Positions 45,785-57,140 of a DNA stretch of 64,000 bases are shown here, piece by piece. Within the stretch, counting starts at the first letter, position 1, and every line of letters starts with the position of its first letter. Source of the stretch: Mesocentrotus franciscanus (lineage: Eukaryota > Echinodermata > Echinoidea > Camarodonta > Strongylocentrotidae); the NCBI GenBank assembly GCA_037976565.1, contig CP137679.1, positions 27,215,539-27,279,538 on the forward strand. Direction: 5' to 3'. The position numbers and the translations under genes are program-made. The notes beneath the pieces are model-generated. The model made no database searches and was not told the origin of the DNA. It saw only the letters and a program-made list of their open reading frames with translations.

Positions 45785-45987
45785 AAGGAGATAAGGAGAG
45801 AAAGAGAGATAGAGAGAGAGAGAGAGGGGGGTAATGGGGTGGCCAGGGGGAGGCAGCATAGGAGAGAAAGAGACAAGTGAGTGGTCTGAAGAAGGAATGG
45901 GATGGGATACTGAAAAGAAGATGCGCAAAGAAACTATAATATGAATATTGATATACCGAACATGAAATAATAATGAGGAAATTGAGT

Positions 45988-46022
<35 letters not shown>

Positions 46023-46040
46023 TAGAGAGAGAGAGAAGTT
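45785..46040. repeat. GA-rich microsatellite blocks
   Basis: AGAGAG runs at about 45787-45828 and 45985-46038, separated by purine-rich unique sequence. Confidence 0.9.
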
Positions 46041-46624
46041 CTTAAATGCCCGTTACGAACGATACAGTTTCTGAACTCTTTGTATATATTATGTTCAGGC
46101 ACGTCGAAACCTTTCCAGCTTTTTTTTGGAGGGGAGATGTGGAGGGGGAAGGGTAAATACTGTGAGGGGCCTCACCTCCAAATCGATTTTCAACATGTCT
46201 TAAACTCCGAAAAGAAGCTACGCTTACTACCTGAATATACCCCCAAAACCCGCCGAAACAAGAAAAACTAATAATGATAATATTTCCAAAGAGCAATGTT
46301 TGAATAATTTATTAATTAATTAAAGAAAGATACATACCTGTACGTTGCCGTCCCATATTGTTGTGTTCATCACTTATTAGGCTTGCTAAGGTAGAAGGGT
46401 AGGGTAAAGGTGGAATGTAGAAAAGGAGCACTGCCAAGAATAGCATCCGCATCACACTTTTCTAGAGCAATTTTTAAACACACAAGCAAAGAAGAGAATT
46501 TTCAGAATCTCCATTTACATAAGACAAGATATTCCTAGTAGCACACTTTCTCTACAGTACTTAGGATCTTATTACTTTAACGTAAGTTTATTACGAGGCG
46601 AGTGAGCGTAGCGACCGAGCGAAA

Positions 46625-49600
46625 AAAAAATCATCCTCACACGCTTCTACGGTATTGTAATCAATTTTAATCAAGACTACATTTACACACATATCTGTCA
46701 TACTTCCAAACTGACAATCTCTGACTCTAACAGTTATCAAGATGAACCTCTTTGCAACTCTAATGATTTTGAACTGAATCATAATCACTTTATCTCAGAA
46801 ATTCATGGTGAAGAAGACACTATTTGTTGTCCTTATATCAATAACGAGGATGTAGTTTCTTTTATTTCCAACGAGAGCGATGTAAGCATCACTTCTCATA
46901 TTCCTAATATTAATGATGAGATTAGTAATACTAACCAAGGTGATTCAAGAAAGAGTGGTTATTATTGTGGTAAAACTCATAGTAGAATAAAGGGAAACTG
47001 TGGATTGCGACTTGCTCATCTAAATATACGATCACTTTGCTCTAATTTTGATGATTTATAGGTGATTGTGTCTGAAAATAATTTTGATGTTATTGATTGA
47101 ATGAAACTCGTTTATGTGAATTAATAACAGATGATAATATACGCATTGATGACTATGATGTGTTCAGAGAGGACCGTAATAGACAAGGTGGGGGTGCTTT
47201 TATATATCAATGACAATCGACTTAACCATATCATCAGGTCTGATCTCATGACTGAGGATATTGAAATGGTATCAGTTGAAATCAGTCTTCCTAAATGTTC
47301 ACCGATAATATTAATTGCTTGGTATATACCGCCGGGATCTGTTATTATTCTGTTTGACAAGTTCGAATCTATATTAACGAAATTAATAAAAAAATTAATT
47401 AATTAAAAATAATATTAATTGCTTGGTATATACCGCCGGGATCTGTTATTATTCTGTTTGACAAGTTCGAATCTATATTAACGAAATTGGACAATGAGAA
47501 CAAAGATATCATTGTTCTAGGAGATTTGAGCTGTGACCTGCTTGCATGCTCAGCAAGTTGCTATACTATGCGATTAACTGAAATTTGTAATACATTTTCA
47601 TCGGTTCAAGTAATTAATAAACCAATCAGGATTGTACAGAATTCAAAGTCACTTATTGACTTAATCTTTGTTTCAAATTTCTCGAAGGTAGCCGAAAGCG
47701 GAGTTATCCATACCGGAATTAGCGATCATTCCTTGGTACATATTATATGGGGGAAAATCAAAGCGAGAAAACACAGCATGTATATAGCACCTATAGAAGC
47801 TACAAACAATTAGATAATGATTCATTTTGTGCTGAATTTGGGAAAGAAAACTGGAATTACGTTCTTAATGCAGGTGATCCTAATGAATCTTTAAATGAGT
47901 TTAACCGTTTGGTATCGAGGATCTGTGATAAACACGCACCTGTTCAAAAGAAGAGTTAAACTTGATAGACCTCCATGGATCAATGCAGATATATTGAACT
48001 TGATGCGTGAAAGAGACGCAATGAAACAGAAAGCTATTGAAAGAACATCGAAAGAAAATGAAAAGAAAAAAAGTGCTGAAAATGAAAACAATGTTAGAGA
48101 ACGCAAGGAAAGGGACGTCATGTCAAAGAAATCATAGTTACTGAAGAATGGTTAGATTATAAAAAGATGAAAAATTATGTATCTTCAAAAATCAAACAAA
48201 CTAAAAAAGAAACTTTTCATTATCAAATTGAAAACTCATGTCATGACGTGAAAGGAAAATGGGCAGCGTTGAATAAATTATTACTACGTAAAAGGCCAGG
48301 TAATAGCTTTACATTATAAAAATGAGGAAGGAGATATACTCGACTCAAAAACTATTGCTCAAAAACTAAATGAGTACTTTGTCAGCGTGGGACCATCTCT
48401 TGCCAAAAACATTCCTTCTGCAAATAATTGTGTTGACGAGGCTTTAGTAACACCGGCACACCATTCTTTTCAGTTTAGACAAGTGGATTCAAACGCCGTT
48501 TTAAAGGTACTTAATAGCCTATAGTTGAAAAAGGCAATGGGGTGTGACATGATTCCAGTTAAGCTGATTAGAATGGCCGCCCCGTACATTGTGAAGCCTC
48601 GTCTATAATAAATTCGTCTTTGCATACAGGAATTGTGCCTAATATGTGGCAAAAAGCTCGAATTGTTGCAATTCACAAAGGAGGGGCTAAGGAATCTATC
48701 GGTAACTATAGACCTATTTCTATTTTACCCATATTATCAAAAGTTTTAGAGAGAATGGTCTTTAATCAAATGTATGATTACTTGAATACCAATACATTGT
48801 TGAGCATTTACCAATCAGGATTTCGACCCAATCACTCTACAGCTACTGCTCTACTAAATGTAACAGATGACTGGTTAACTAGCATAGATGAAGGGCAAAT
48901 TGTCTGTGCGGTAATGCTAGATCTGAGTGCAGTCTACGTCTGTTAACGGAATAATGTCAGATGTTTTGCCAGTCGAATGTGGAATCCCCCAAGGATCCAT
49001 TTTAGGACCCCTGCTTATTATCTTACATGTTAATGATTTGCCACGTGACCTCAGCCACTGTAAAGAAAGCATGTATGCTGATGATACGATAATATATTGT
49101 TCGGCAAATGATACTATAGACTAAAGTAAGAAGATAAATAAAGATATAGAATATGTTAAAAAAGTGCTTGATACAAAACAAACTAAATTTGAATAAAAGA
49201 AAACTGAATACATTTTATTCGGTACGAAACAACGTCTGGATAAAGTTAAAGATACTGATTTAAACATTACTATAGATAACACTTTGTTAACACGATTTAG
49301 TAAGTGTAGACACCTTGGGGTAATTTTAGATGAAAGGTTATCATGGCAGGAACATATTAATACTATTCATAAAAAAGCAAGTAACGGATTATATATGCTC
49401 AAATCAATAAGAAATATAGTAAATGAATATGAAATGAAATTGGTTTATAATTCACTAGTATTGTCTCACTTAAATTATTTATGGGGCGGATGTGGAAGTA
49501 CACAGACAAACAAATGACAAAAAATTCGGAATAGAGCAGCACGAATAATTAATAGGTCCTCTTGGTATTCCTCATCAGATGAAAATTTAACACGACTAAA

Positions 49601-49866
49601 TTGACAATAATAGAAAAAATAATGTAACATTTATGATGTATAGGATTGTCTCAAAACAAGCTCCTGAATATTTGGTAGAAAGGTTTATATTTGCTGACCA
49701 TACATACAATACACGTGCAAATCTGTATAATATGAAAACAATAAGACCAAAGACTGAGACTATGAAAAGATCTTTTGAATATAGAGGGGCCTTAACATGG
49801 AATAACTTGCCACATGATGTACAAGGTGCCAAATCATTAAATACTTTTAAGGCAAAGCTGACGTAA
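46625..49866 (+). pseudogene. CR1/jockey-type LINE: endonuclease plus reverse transcriptase, degenerate
   Basis: An open frame without early ATG runs from about 46625 to a TAG at 47059 and contains LRLAHLNIRSL. The endonuclease follows with DDYDVFREDRNRQGGG, IIVLGDLSCDLL, SLIDLIFVSNF and GISDHSLVH. The reverse transcriptase part shows VPNMWQKARIVAIHKGG, NYRPISILPILSKVLER, SGFRPNHSTATALL, CGIPQGSILGPL, YADDTIIY and LGVILDERLSW, and the C-terminal region YNTRANLY and WNNLP. Multiple stops and frameshifts, a deletion after MLDLS (near 48930) and a 104-bp duplication show it is dead. LNIRSL plus the YADD order is typical of CR1/jockey-group elements. Confidence 0.9.
47305..47488. repeat. Internal direct duplication in the LINE
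   Basis: About 80 bp (starting ATAATATTAATTGCTTGG, ending AACGAAATT) is present twice with an offset of 104 bp, separated by an A/T linker (AATAAAAAAATTAATTAATT). The offset is not a multiple of three, so it breaks the endonuclease frame. It could be a real duplication or an assembly join. Confidence 0.9.
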
Positions 49867-50270
49867 TACGAAATAAGTTTGTGGGGAAGGGGCAACTTAT
49901 TAGTTTAGTGAGCCGTGTTTTGTTTGTTTTTAAAGCTTTATATTTTTATACATATCTTTGTACTTTTAACCTATTTATCATTCTTATACATTTATATTAC
50001 TCCTACGCAATATGAAATCCCTTCTTGTTTTAAAGTCTAATTGTGTGTAATATGATCTATGCAAAACGATATCAGTTTCTGTCTCTTTAAAAATAAAAAT
50101 ATATTTATGTAATATTTAACTGATCCATATTCATATGTTCTTAAGTATTTATTATTATTCCATACTTCAGCCGTTTTTAATTCTTGATTTGTATTATATT
50201 TGTAAATTGTATTCATGTATGTATTTGAATTTTTATACGGAAAATAAAACCAAACCAAACCAAACCAATT
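49867..50270 (+). mobile_element. 3' UTR and tail of the CR1/jockey-type LINE
   Basis: AT-rich sequence ends in AAAATAAAACCAAACCAAAC with further CCAAA units (about 50240-50270). Short-unit tails instead of poly(A) are usual for CR1-group LINEs, and the tail sets the 3' border. Confidence 0.75.
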
Positions 50271-51898
50271 TTAATTCTACACAATATGGAATACGCATTT
50301 GACCTAATCTCAAAATGATAATATGTGTAACATATAACTTTTACATGTATGTGTGTTTTTTGTTGTTTTTGTTTTAAGTTTAACTTATTTAATATTTAAC
50401 ATAAATACATAAATGTGTATTTAACTTTAATATTTAACATCTTGTTATACTTCTTTTTGTTTTTACTATACTATATATGCCGACAGATTTTGATGATCAT
50501 AAGTTATTTCAATTATTTATCTTTTGAGCTTATCAATATATTTTTAATTAACTAAAGTGTTTTTAGCTTGTTTTCTATGTATTGTTGTGTTGTGGTGGTA
50601 AATTTGTCAGTGTTATATTACTTTTGTTTATATGTCATGATTATTTCGTTTTTTATCAACACGGCCCTGATTGAAACCAGTCTGCGAACTGTTTCGGGCT
50701 TTTACCGTGTATAAATCAAATAAACTCAAACACACAGAAATTGATCGTGCCCTACCCCCTTCATTGCAAGAAATATTCCATTTATTAAAACGCGATTTAC
50801 ATAGGTGCACGGAACAAGAAAAAGATTTAGAATTGAGCGCTTAAAACTTATCGTTATACTGCATTGCTTATTTAGATGAATAACATGTATAATAATGTTG
50901 TTACGCGTGCCGGGCGACACACACGAGTTTACCTTTCCCCCTTTATACGGAAAGCCCCTACCTGCACACTTCTAGAGCCTTGGCATAAGGTGTGCAGTTT
51001 TTGGAAATATTTCTTTCTATAAGTATGCTTGAGAACCCAGCGCCCAAGTTAGAAAAAAAAAATCGGATTTTGAATCATGAAAGTCTGTATTTCCAACCGT
51101 TTTTTTGTTGTTTTTGATTTTTGTTGATTTTTGTTGATTTTTGTTGATTTTTTTTTTTTTTTTTGGGGGCAAAATAATGAGTGTAATGTTATCATCTTGT
51201 CTAGCGAGTGGTACGAGAAAAAACAAATACCTACCTCCTTTTGTAAAGATTAGCAATTGCCCCGAACCTCGACTTTGGGGGCCTTTTGAGAGAGGATCTG
51301 TATAGTGTACAAAATGTACCGCACCATTTATTTTGCGAGGAAGTGTAGTGACCGAATATTTAGAACGTTAATATTTTACATTATAGAGCATTATTGTTAT
51401 ATACATGTATATGAACGTCATTTCACGTCATTTAACAACATTTCTTTCTGTCTTGAGAAGGTGCTCATTGAGGGGGTCGACATCGAATATTAGTACTTAA
51501 AAAACAAAAACTGAAAGCTTTACTGAAAATTATTTATTGCCATTTAGACGCAAGAAGTATTTCCCCACCCATTGATAAATGGAAGCACCTGCCCCCTCAT
51601 CCGATGACTATTCTATACAGAATGTTTACGGTGCTAAGAAACATTGCATCTTCTAACATTCGATGGAGCGTATAGACTGACCGCGAAAATTTTCATTGTG
51701 ATATGCATAAGGTTTGCGTGTTAGAACAATGTGAACGATTATCAAAATTGAAGTGTACAACAAATACATACAATGGCCTTCGGTAGGGGTGGGTTGCAGA
51801 ATCAAATGGTATGTATTTTATTATCATTAACCATTTAATCATCACCACGTATATAATAACGATTCTGAATCGGTGCATTTTCTCATTTATATCTTTAG

Positions 51899-51953
51899 CG
51901 CGGATTATTTGAACATTACCCAGAATGGATCAAGAAAACAAAGAGAATTACAG
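51899..51953 (+). CDS. TIR-like/death-domain gene, small internal exon
   Basis: Acceptor ATATCTTTAG and donor ACAG/GTGAGT. In frame from its first base it reads RGLFEHYPEWIKKTKRIT and leaves one base that joins GC of the next exon as Gly. This frame continues smoothly into GRVPLCAIFPHGDIP. A helix with E-H-Y-P-E-W before a strand fits the helix preceding the fourth strand of TIR domains. An alternative frame that matches exon 2's phase (YADYLNIT) would not join the next exon. Confidence 0.6.
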
Positions 51954-53648
51954 GTGAGTTTACCACTAATCCTTAATGGTAGGTAGGATAATAAAGTGAA
52001 GACATATGAAGGTTTATTTTTGAACAATTTTGAATTAACAAAATTACACTATTGATACACACCTTATACACAAGGCATTGATATACACCACCTTGTTAAC
52101 TAAAATAATGTAGAAGTGAAGAGATGAGTAATTAAATAATATTACTAGCGAGATTGCTATAACGTATGAATCGTTTTTATGTGCAGGTTGTTAAACTTTG
52201 TTTACGTATATGGTGTTTTGTGTTATTTGCACTGTTATTAGATGTGTAGGTATCTAACAATAATGACACCTGCTACACAATAGTGTTTCATCAGTAATGA
52301 ATAGGACATGAAAGAAACGAGGAACAACAATTATTCAATTTATATTATATGCCAAATTCTACAAGCAATATGACCTTTAAATCAAGAACTTATCCAAGTT
52401 TTCTATATTATTATTCATATTGATTACACACCATTATTTACGATCACACTAATATCGTGGACTCTCACAAGCAAATTGTAAATTCTGTAAATTAAATACC
52501 GTTTCCTTTCTTCGTAAATTTCATGTTGATACTTACCTCTTCTTGTGTAGGACTGTATTATTATTTATAATAGGCCTATGTGATAACAATATTTCCCCAT
52601 TAATTTGATAATCATACCATCCATTGAAATGCTTGAACATTTTTCGTTTTTCTATTAGGTTGTATGTGCATGCACATATCATATCATGTCCTCGGTTGGT
52701 AACCAACATAATAATCACGGTGATTTTACAAGATATTGGGTTTTGAGACCGTCCTGTTAATTCATTTGAAACAGGCAAGGTGTGAACTATGTACCATCCC
52801 CCCCCCCAAAAAAAAAAAAAAAACATCTAACCCGCTCCTGTATTGACATGGTTGACTTTCATCAGCTCACCATGGATCTACGTGTAAGACATAAGTCCAT
52901 GATCTGACAATCCACAGTCAACAATTTGAACATAAAAAATATGAAACGATTATAACATTATAATTCGATGAAACATAAATTAAGCATAAAATAGAAATAT
53001 ACCTTCCACTTATCTGCTTGTATACTATAACATGTAATTTGTGCTTAATATCCATTTTCCTTGTACTGGATACAGCTTTCTAATTTTAAGCCGAGGCATG
53101 TGGTGATTAAAGTTAAATATAATTATGCCAATGTTTACACCAAATACCGGTATTAGGCCCTAGATTAATCGAACCCAACGTGGTCTTGATTTCATTTATT
53201 TATTTATTAATTTTCCCTAACTACCGACCTTTCGATTTCCCACTTATGTTTCATCTTTTTTACGTCGAAGTTCGTAAACAATATCCTCAGTCTATTCTAT
53301 CATAATTGTCCCGACTAAATTTCCTACCATGAATATTAGATTTCATTTGCATTATCATAGTTGTGAATCCTTTATCACCCTTCTCTCCCCCTCCCTACTT
53401 TTCTCACTCAATTGTGCCCATTTTTTTACAACTTAAATATGGCAGGAAATTCTATGCCACTGAGTATACTGATAAAAACACACATAGATGAAGAGCATTT
53501 CAGATTTTCTCCATTCCTTTGGGTCGACCCCCCCCCCCCGAACAAAGGGATATTATGTGACGTATGTGTGGTGTGTATATGTCATTAAAATATCGTGACT
53601 TTGGACGTTATTTTGAGTAAACTCATTGAATATGTTTCGATTAAATAG

Positions 53649-54118
53649 GCCGCGTCCCTCTATGTGCTATATTTCCTCACGGAGACATCCCCAACGCGAT
53701 AAATCAATTGAATCATCTCGGGATCACTGATATGTACGAAATACCTTTCCTGAAGACATTCGCTTAGATCAGGATCAATTGCAGTGGCTTGACCTTCTAC
53801 GTGGATGCCTTCATGAAGGTGACAGAATGTATCACCCTTTATGCACGACTCGAAGACAGCAATTTGAAGAGCTAAGGAAACGAGAAGAGAGAAACATAGC
53901 GCCATTTGCGATGGACAAACGGTTATTAGAATTAAGCTGGGAGAAGGAGCATGACTATAATGAACAGCTTTTTGAGCAACTTGAGAGTGAGACCTGGAAG
54001 CTGAGAACCAAAATTCAACTAGAAAGTGAGATACGATCAACAGAGCAGAAGAAGAAAGCAGAGACCCATCAATGGAGTTTCATTTCTTGGGTGACTTCTG
54101 GAAAACAAGCTAAGGGCG
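53649..54118 (+). pseudogene. TIR-like/death-domain gene, large exon with one frameshift
   Basis: Acceptor TTAAATAG, donor GGCG/GTAAGA. It first reads RVPLCAIFPHGDIPNAINQL and NHLGITDMYEIPF, then hits a stop unless one base is added at the T-run 53745-53747. After that the frame is PEDIRLDQDQLQWLDLLRGC, MYHPLCTTRRQQFEELRKRE and a long charged helix (LLELSWEKEHDYNEQLFEQL, KLRTKIQLESEIRSTEQKKK) that should form a coiled coil. The strand 'RVPLCAIF', helix, strand 'ITDMYEI', helix 'QLQWLDLL' order is like the end of a TIR domain. Either a real one-base deletion or a sequence error is possible. Confidence 0.65.
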
Positions 54119-54568
54119 GTAAGACTTTATTTTCCAATCTCATTTTCCCTTTCAACTCCCTTTGTTTTTGTTACATTATACTATATAAATCCCATTCCAT
54201 TTTTTGCCACTTTTAAAAATATTTATATTGTGAAGCTTATCAAGTCCAATATGGTCTTTATAGCTCCCTACCCCATTTCTGCTCGTTTGAAAATACTTAG
54301 AATATCGAGCTTATCACAGTTCATAATGGTCCTTATCCTTAATGTATATGTTTCTTGTTTGTTTTTGTTGTCATTATGCCAAAAATAACGCAATTCGATT
54401 ACATTATCCAGGGAAACTAGAGCTATGTAATGCTTGTGCATTATTTAAACCTTAGAAGGAAAAAAAACAAAAACACATAGAGATACATTGAACGATAAAG
54501 ATCATTACAAATATTTCTCGTTTAATCTGTTTTTCTTCATTCTAACTGACTTCATTCCTTCATGACAG

Positions 54569-54632
54569 GCACATCATCATTTGGGGATATTTCAACCGGA
54601 GGACTGGAAAGGAATGTTACAATACAAGCAGG
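54569..54632 (+). CDS. TIR-like/death-domain gene, linker exon
   Basis: Acceptor CATGACAG; two bases complete Gly, then TSSFGDISTGGLERNVTIQ, ending GCAGG/GTAAGA with two spare bases (phase 2). The phase matches the next exon. The short strand-rich peptide ending NVTIQAG immediately precedes the death-domain region. Confidence 0.65.
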
Positions 54633-54888
54633 GTAAGATGAAATATATTTACTATTTACATGACAATGAACGCATTATTGATCTTATAGTGACAACACTA
54701 CTATGGAATGTACATTTGTGTGTAAACTGAGTGGTCCTAGACTGCCAATAACAGTTATAAAAGTACGGCAGCACTTATGTTCTATGAATCCAAAATCTTG
54801 TGTAGAAATGTAATGACCACCTGTGATTATGTAGAAGCAGAAGTGAATAAAAGATTGAAACTCATTAACAAAAAATGGAGAATCCTAA

Positions 54889-55594
54889 GCCTCAGTCACA
54901 AATACCATTACGAACTGCTACGAACGTCGTACGAACGATTTCAGACCATTTCGTAAGATCTTCTTACGAAGGCCGTACGAAACCAGCGTTCGTAGACTGT
55001 AAGTTCGCAGACTGGTCGATGGTCTTGTCCAATATTTTTTTCAACTCCGTACGAAATCCTCTCTTCGTAAGGCGGCCTTACGAACGTCGTAAGAACATCG
55101 TAAGAACCACGCAAGATCTTCGTACATTTCATAGGGTCGAGAGACAATTCTAGAAGCCTCAAATTATTACGATCATCGTAAGAACGCCTTACGAATGGAG
55201 ATTCGTATGGACTTCGTACGAACGTCTCCTGGCGTTCGTAAAGCGTTGGTAAGGTGCTCGTAAGGTGTACGTATACAATTTATGCAATTTATGCAGCGCT
55301 TTTTTTGCAACCCGACAAAATATACAAACAAATCGTAAGATCTTCTTACAAATTACTTGAGAATGCCGTCAGTTACACATACGATCATCTTGCAAGAACA
55401 AAAACTCGTAAGATGGCCGTAAGTCAGACGTAAGAAGAACTTAAGGTATTATTACGAACAAAACGAAAGATTAAACGGAGTTCGTACGATCACCGTAAGA
55501 AGGACGTAAGAAACTATGCCTCATCTACGAATCTCTACGAACTCTGAAATTCGTACGAACGCATCGTTTGTACGAACCTTTGTGACCGCAGCTG
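54889..55594. mobile_element. TAA-flanked element filled with CGTACG-type palindromes
   Basis: Ends GCCTCAGTCACAAA and TTTGTGACCGCAGCTG are imperfect inverted repeats, with TAA on each side (54886-54888, 55595-55597). The interior consists largely of TACGAACG, CGTAAGA and TTCGTACG words in both orientations. Its build parallels the element at 7186-7805 (GGTCACA near the ends, TAA duplication, palindrome-rich core), though the sequences differ. Open frames inside are artefacts. Confidence 0.7.
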
Positions 55595-55806
55595 TAATTA
55601 GAGTTAAAAGTGAAATCCTTTAATGAATTTATATCAATAATTTGAGCATGTTTAGTATGGTCTCATTACCGGAAGAACATTTTTTTTTTCTCGTTTTTTT
55701 TCTTCACTTAAGTAAAGATTTTAATTACTTTTTAAGTTGATACGTCATACCTACGTTCTCTGACCGCCCCCATGTTTGTCTTTTTTATTACCGTGTACCA
55801 TTCTAG

Positions 55807-56385
55807 AGAGGAGCCCCCAGATGATGAGTTTGCAGGCATATTCAGGGCGGCGATCCCGGGGGGACGGGGGGGATACGTCCCACCCCCCTCAATTTATTTA
55901 GGTGGGATCGTCCCCCAGGAAAATTTGAAAAGGTGCAATCAAAAATGTATAGCAAATACTGATTAAAGACTGCAATACACTTTTAGGCCCTGGAGGGCCG
56001 AAGAGTGCAACGTTTAGACTAATAAAAATGCAAAAATCTTCTCGCTCGGTCGCTACGCTCACTCGCATAATATCCTTCATAATGTACAAGTAAATATTGT
56101 AGAAAATTGTAGAAATACAGATTTTCCCTCGCACCCCGGTCATGAAAAGAAATCGCCGTCCCTGGGCATATTAAAGCAGATAGCTGACGATCTTTAAGAT
56201 GAAGCCAAAATTGACAGCCTTGCTGGTCAGCTGGAAATCCTACATGGTGATATTCAGAGAGCGCCCATGACCAATGTGAAGTTCAACCGTGTCACCAGTG
56301 ACCAGGGAAGATGAACGGATTCAGCTAACGAAGGCACTGCAAGCTGCCAAGTTGGTCAACCTTGCAGACCTGTATCTCATCGAAG
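55807..56385 (+). pseudogene. TIR-like/death-domain gene, death-domain exon broken by a hAT insertion
   Basis: Acceptor CCATTCTAG, donor ATCGAAG/GTAACG. Ignoring the inserted element, it reads EEPPDDEFAGILKQIADDL, a stop (TAA 56195-56197), DEAKIDSLAGQLEILHGDIQ and MTNVKFNRVTS. It then loses frame near 56290-56305 and resumes VTREDERIQLTKALQAAKLV and NLADLYL. This is the helix pattern of a death domain (first helix LLKQIADDL-like, SLAGQL, final LTKALQ..NLADL). About 10-15 residues, including the usual W of helix 4, are missing at the frame break. A 322-bp hAT element with 8-bp duplication sits after AGI. Three lesions make this exon non-functional. Confidence 0.75.
55843..56164. mobile_element. 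hAT-type MITE inside the death-domain exon
   Basis: 322 bp starting CAGGGCGGCGATCCCGG and ending GAAATCGCCGTCCCTG. GGCATATT is duplicated exactly on both sides (55835-55842, 56165-56172). The sequence and ends are related to the element at 21958-23253 (shared 'aaaaatgcaaaaatcttctcgctcg' block and ATGAAAAGAAATCGCCG). Element plus duplication add 330 bp and carry an in-frame stop. Confidence 0.95.
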
Positions 56386-56820
56386 GTAACGTATAGTTTC
56401 ATTAAGAACAATTGTAGTTTCGTAATAAGGACCCCATTCAACACTTCAGCAACATGCTGTTATATTTGGTGTACAATACGGCCCATGTGTTTAGAATCAG
56501 ATTGATAGTATCTTCTGAAGCAAGTTCATTTCCCACATTTACACTGCTGATATAAGTACTAAGGTGACGTAATGCTAAGAAAAAGAGAGCTTATGTACTT
56601 ATTTCAGTTAGCTTTTTCTTTATTATAGCTGTGCACACGAAAAATCCAAACAGATGCTGACTAGTACCGTCAATTTCTCTTCTACTACCTGGTAAACATA
56701 AAAATATAAGAAATGTGAAATTCACTGCGATAAGTTCTACAAAATCATGATAATTCCGATTCGATGTGTTTTGAGAAAAAAAAAATTATCGTTGTCTTTC
56801 TTGCTGCCGGTTTGGTGTAG

Positions 56821-57140
56821 CAGAAGAACAGATCGATGCTGAATATGCCAACGAAGACGTCAATGATCAACAGCTCTCTAATAGAGATGAGACCTCTCTA
56901 GAACAGGACCCGACCAAAGGACACACTGACATTCAGATACTTCAGGAACCTACAGCAAGCAGTAACCACACTCCTCGAGATGGGGATACAGGAAACATGG
57001 CTTCCAAAACCCAGGAGGACTTGACAGATGGAAGTAGGATCATAAGTAACGAAGAAGATCTGATTTCCTCGCAGACAATATTGCTCCTTTTCCTCGTAAA
57101 GATAATAATGGATGTTTCCCAGAAAGCACTCAGTTTATAA
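56821..57140 (+). CDS. TIR-like/death-domain gene, terminal exon (acidic tail)
   Basis: Acceptor TTTGGTGTAG; two bases complete Ala after the death-domain exon (phase 1 matches). It reads about 105 residues to a TAA at 57138-57140. The peptide is rich in Asp, Glu, Gln and Thr (EEQIDAEYANEDVNDQQL, ETSLEQDPTKGHTDIQIL), with no domain I recognise, and ends with a hydrophobic stretch LLLFLVKIIMDV. The frame is intact. The terminal hydrophobic stretch could be a membrane anchor or chance. Confidence 0.65.

Larger units (their letters stand above)
36609..51898 (+). other. Long intron of the TIR-like/death-domain gene
   Basis: 15.3 kb containing two degenerate LINEs in opposite orientations (39105-about 42430 and about 46625-50270), a MITE and microsatellites. 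36609-37940, 42600-43640, 43720-45780 and 50271-51890 hold no gene I can support. At least one exon of the host gene may be hidden here (see exon 2). Confidence 0.5.

Noticed and set aside
54875..55162. Open frames rich in Arg and Thr
   Set aside because: They lie in a palindrome-filled transposon; the frames follow the repeated CGTACGAA words.
55772..55966. Alternative protein reading from the death-domain exon into the hAT element
   Set aside because: It is the truncated product expected from the insertion, not an independent gene.
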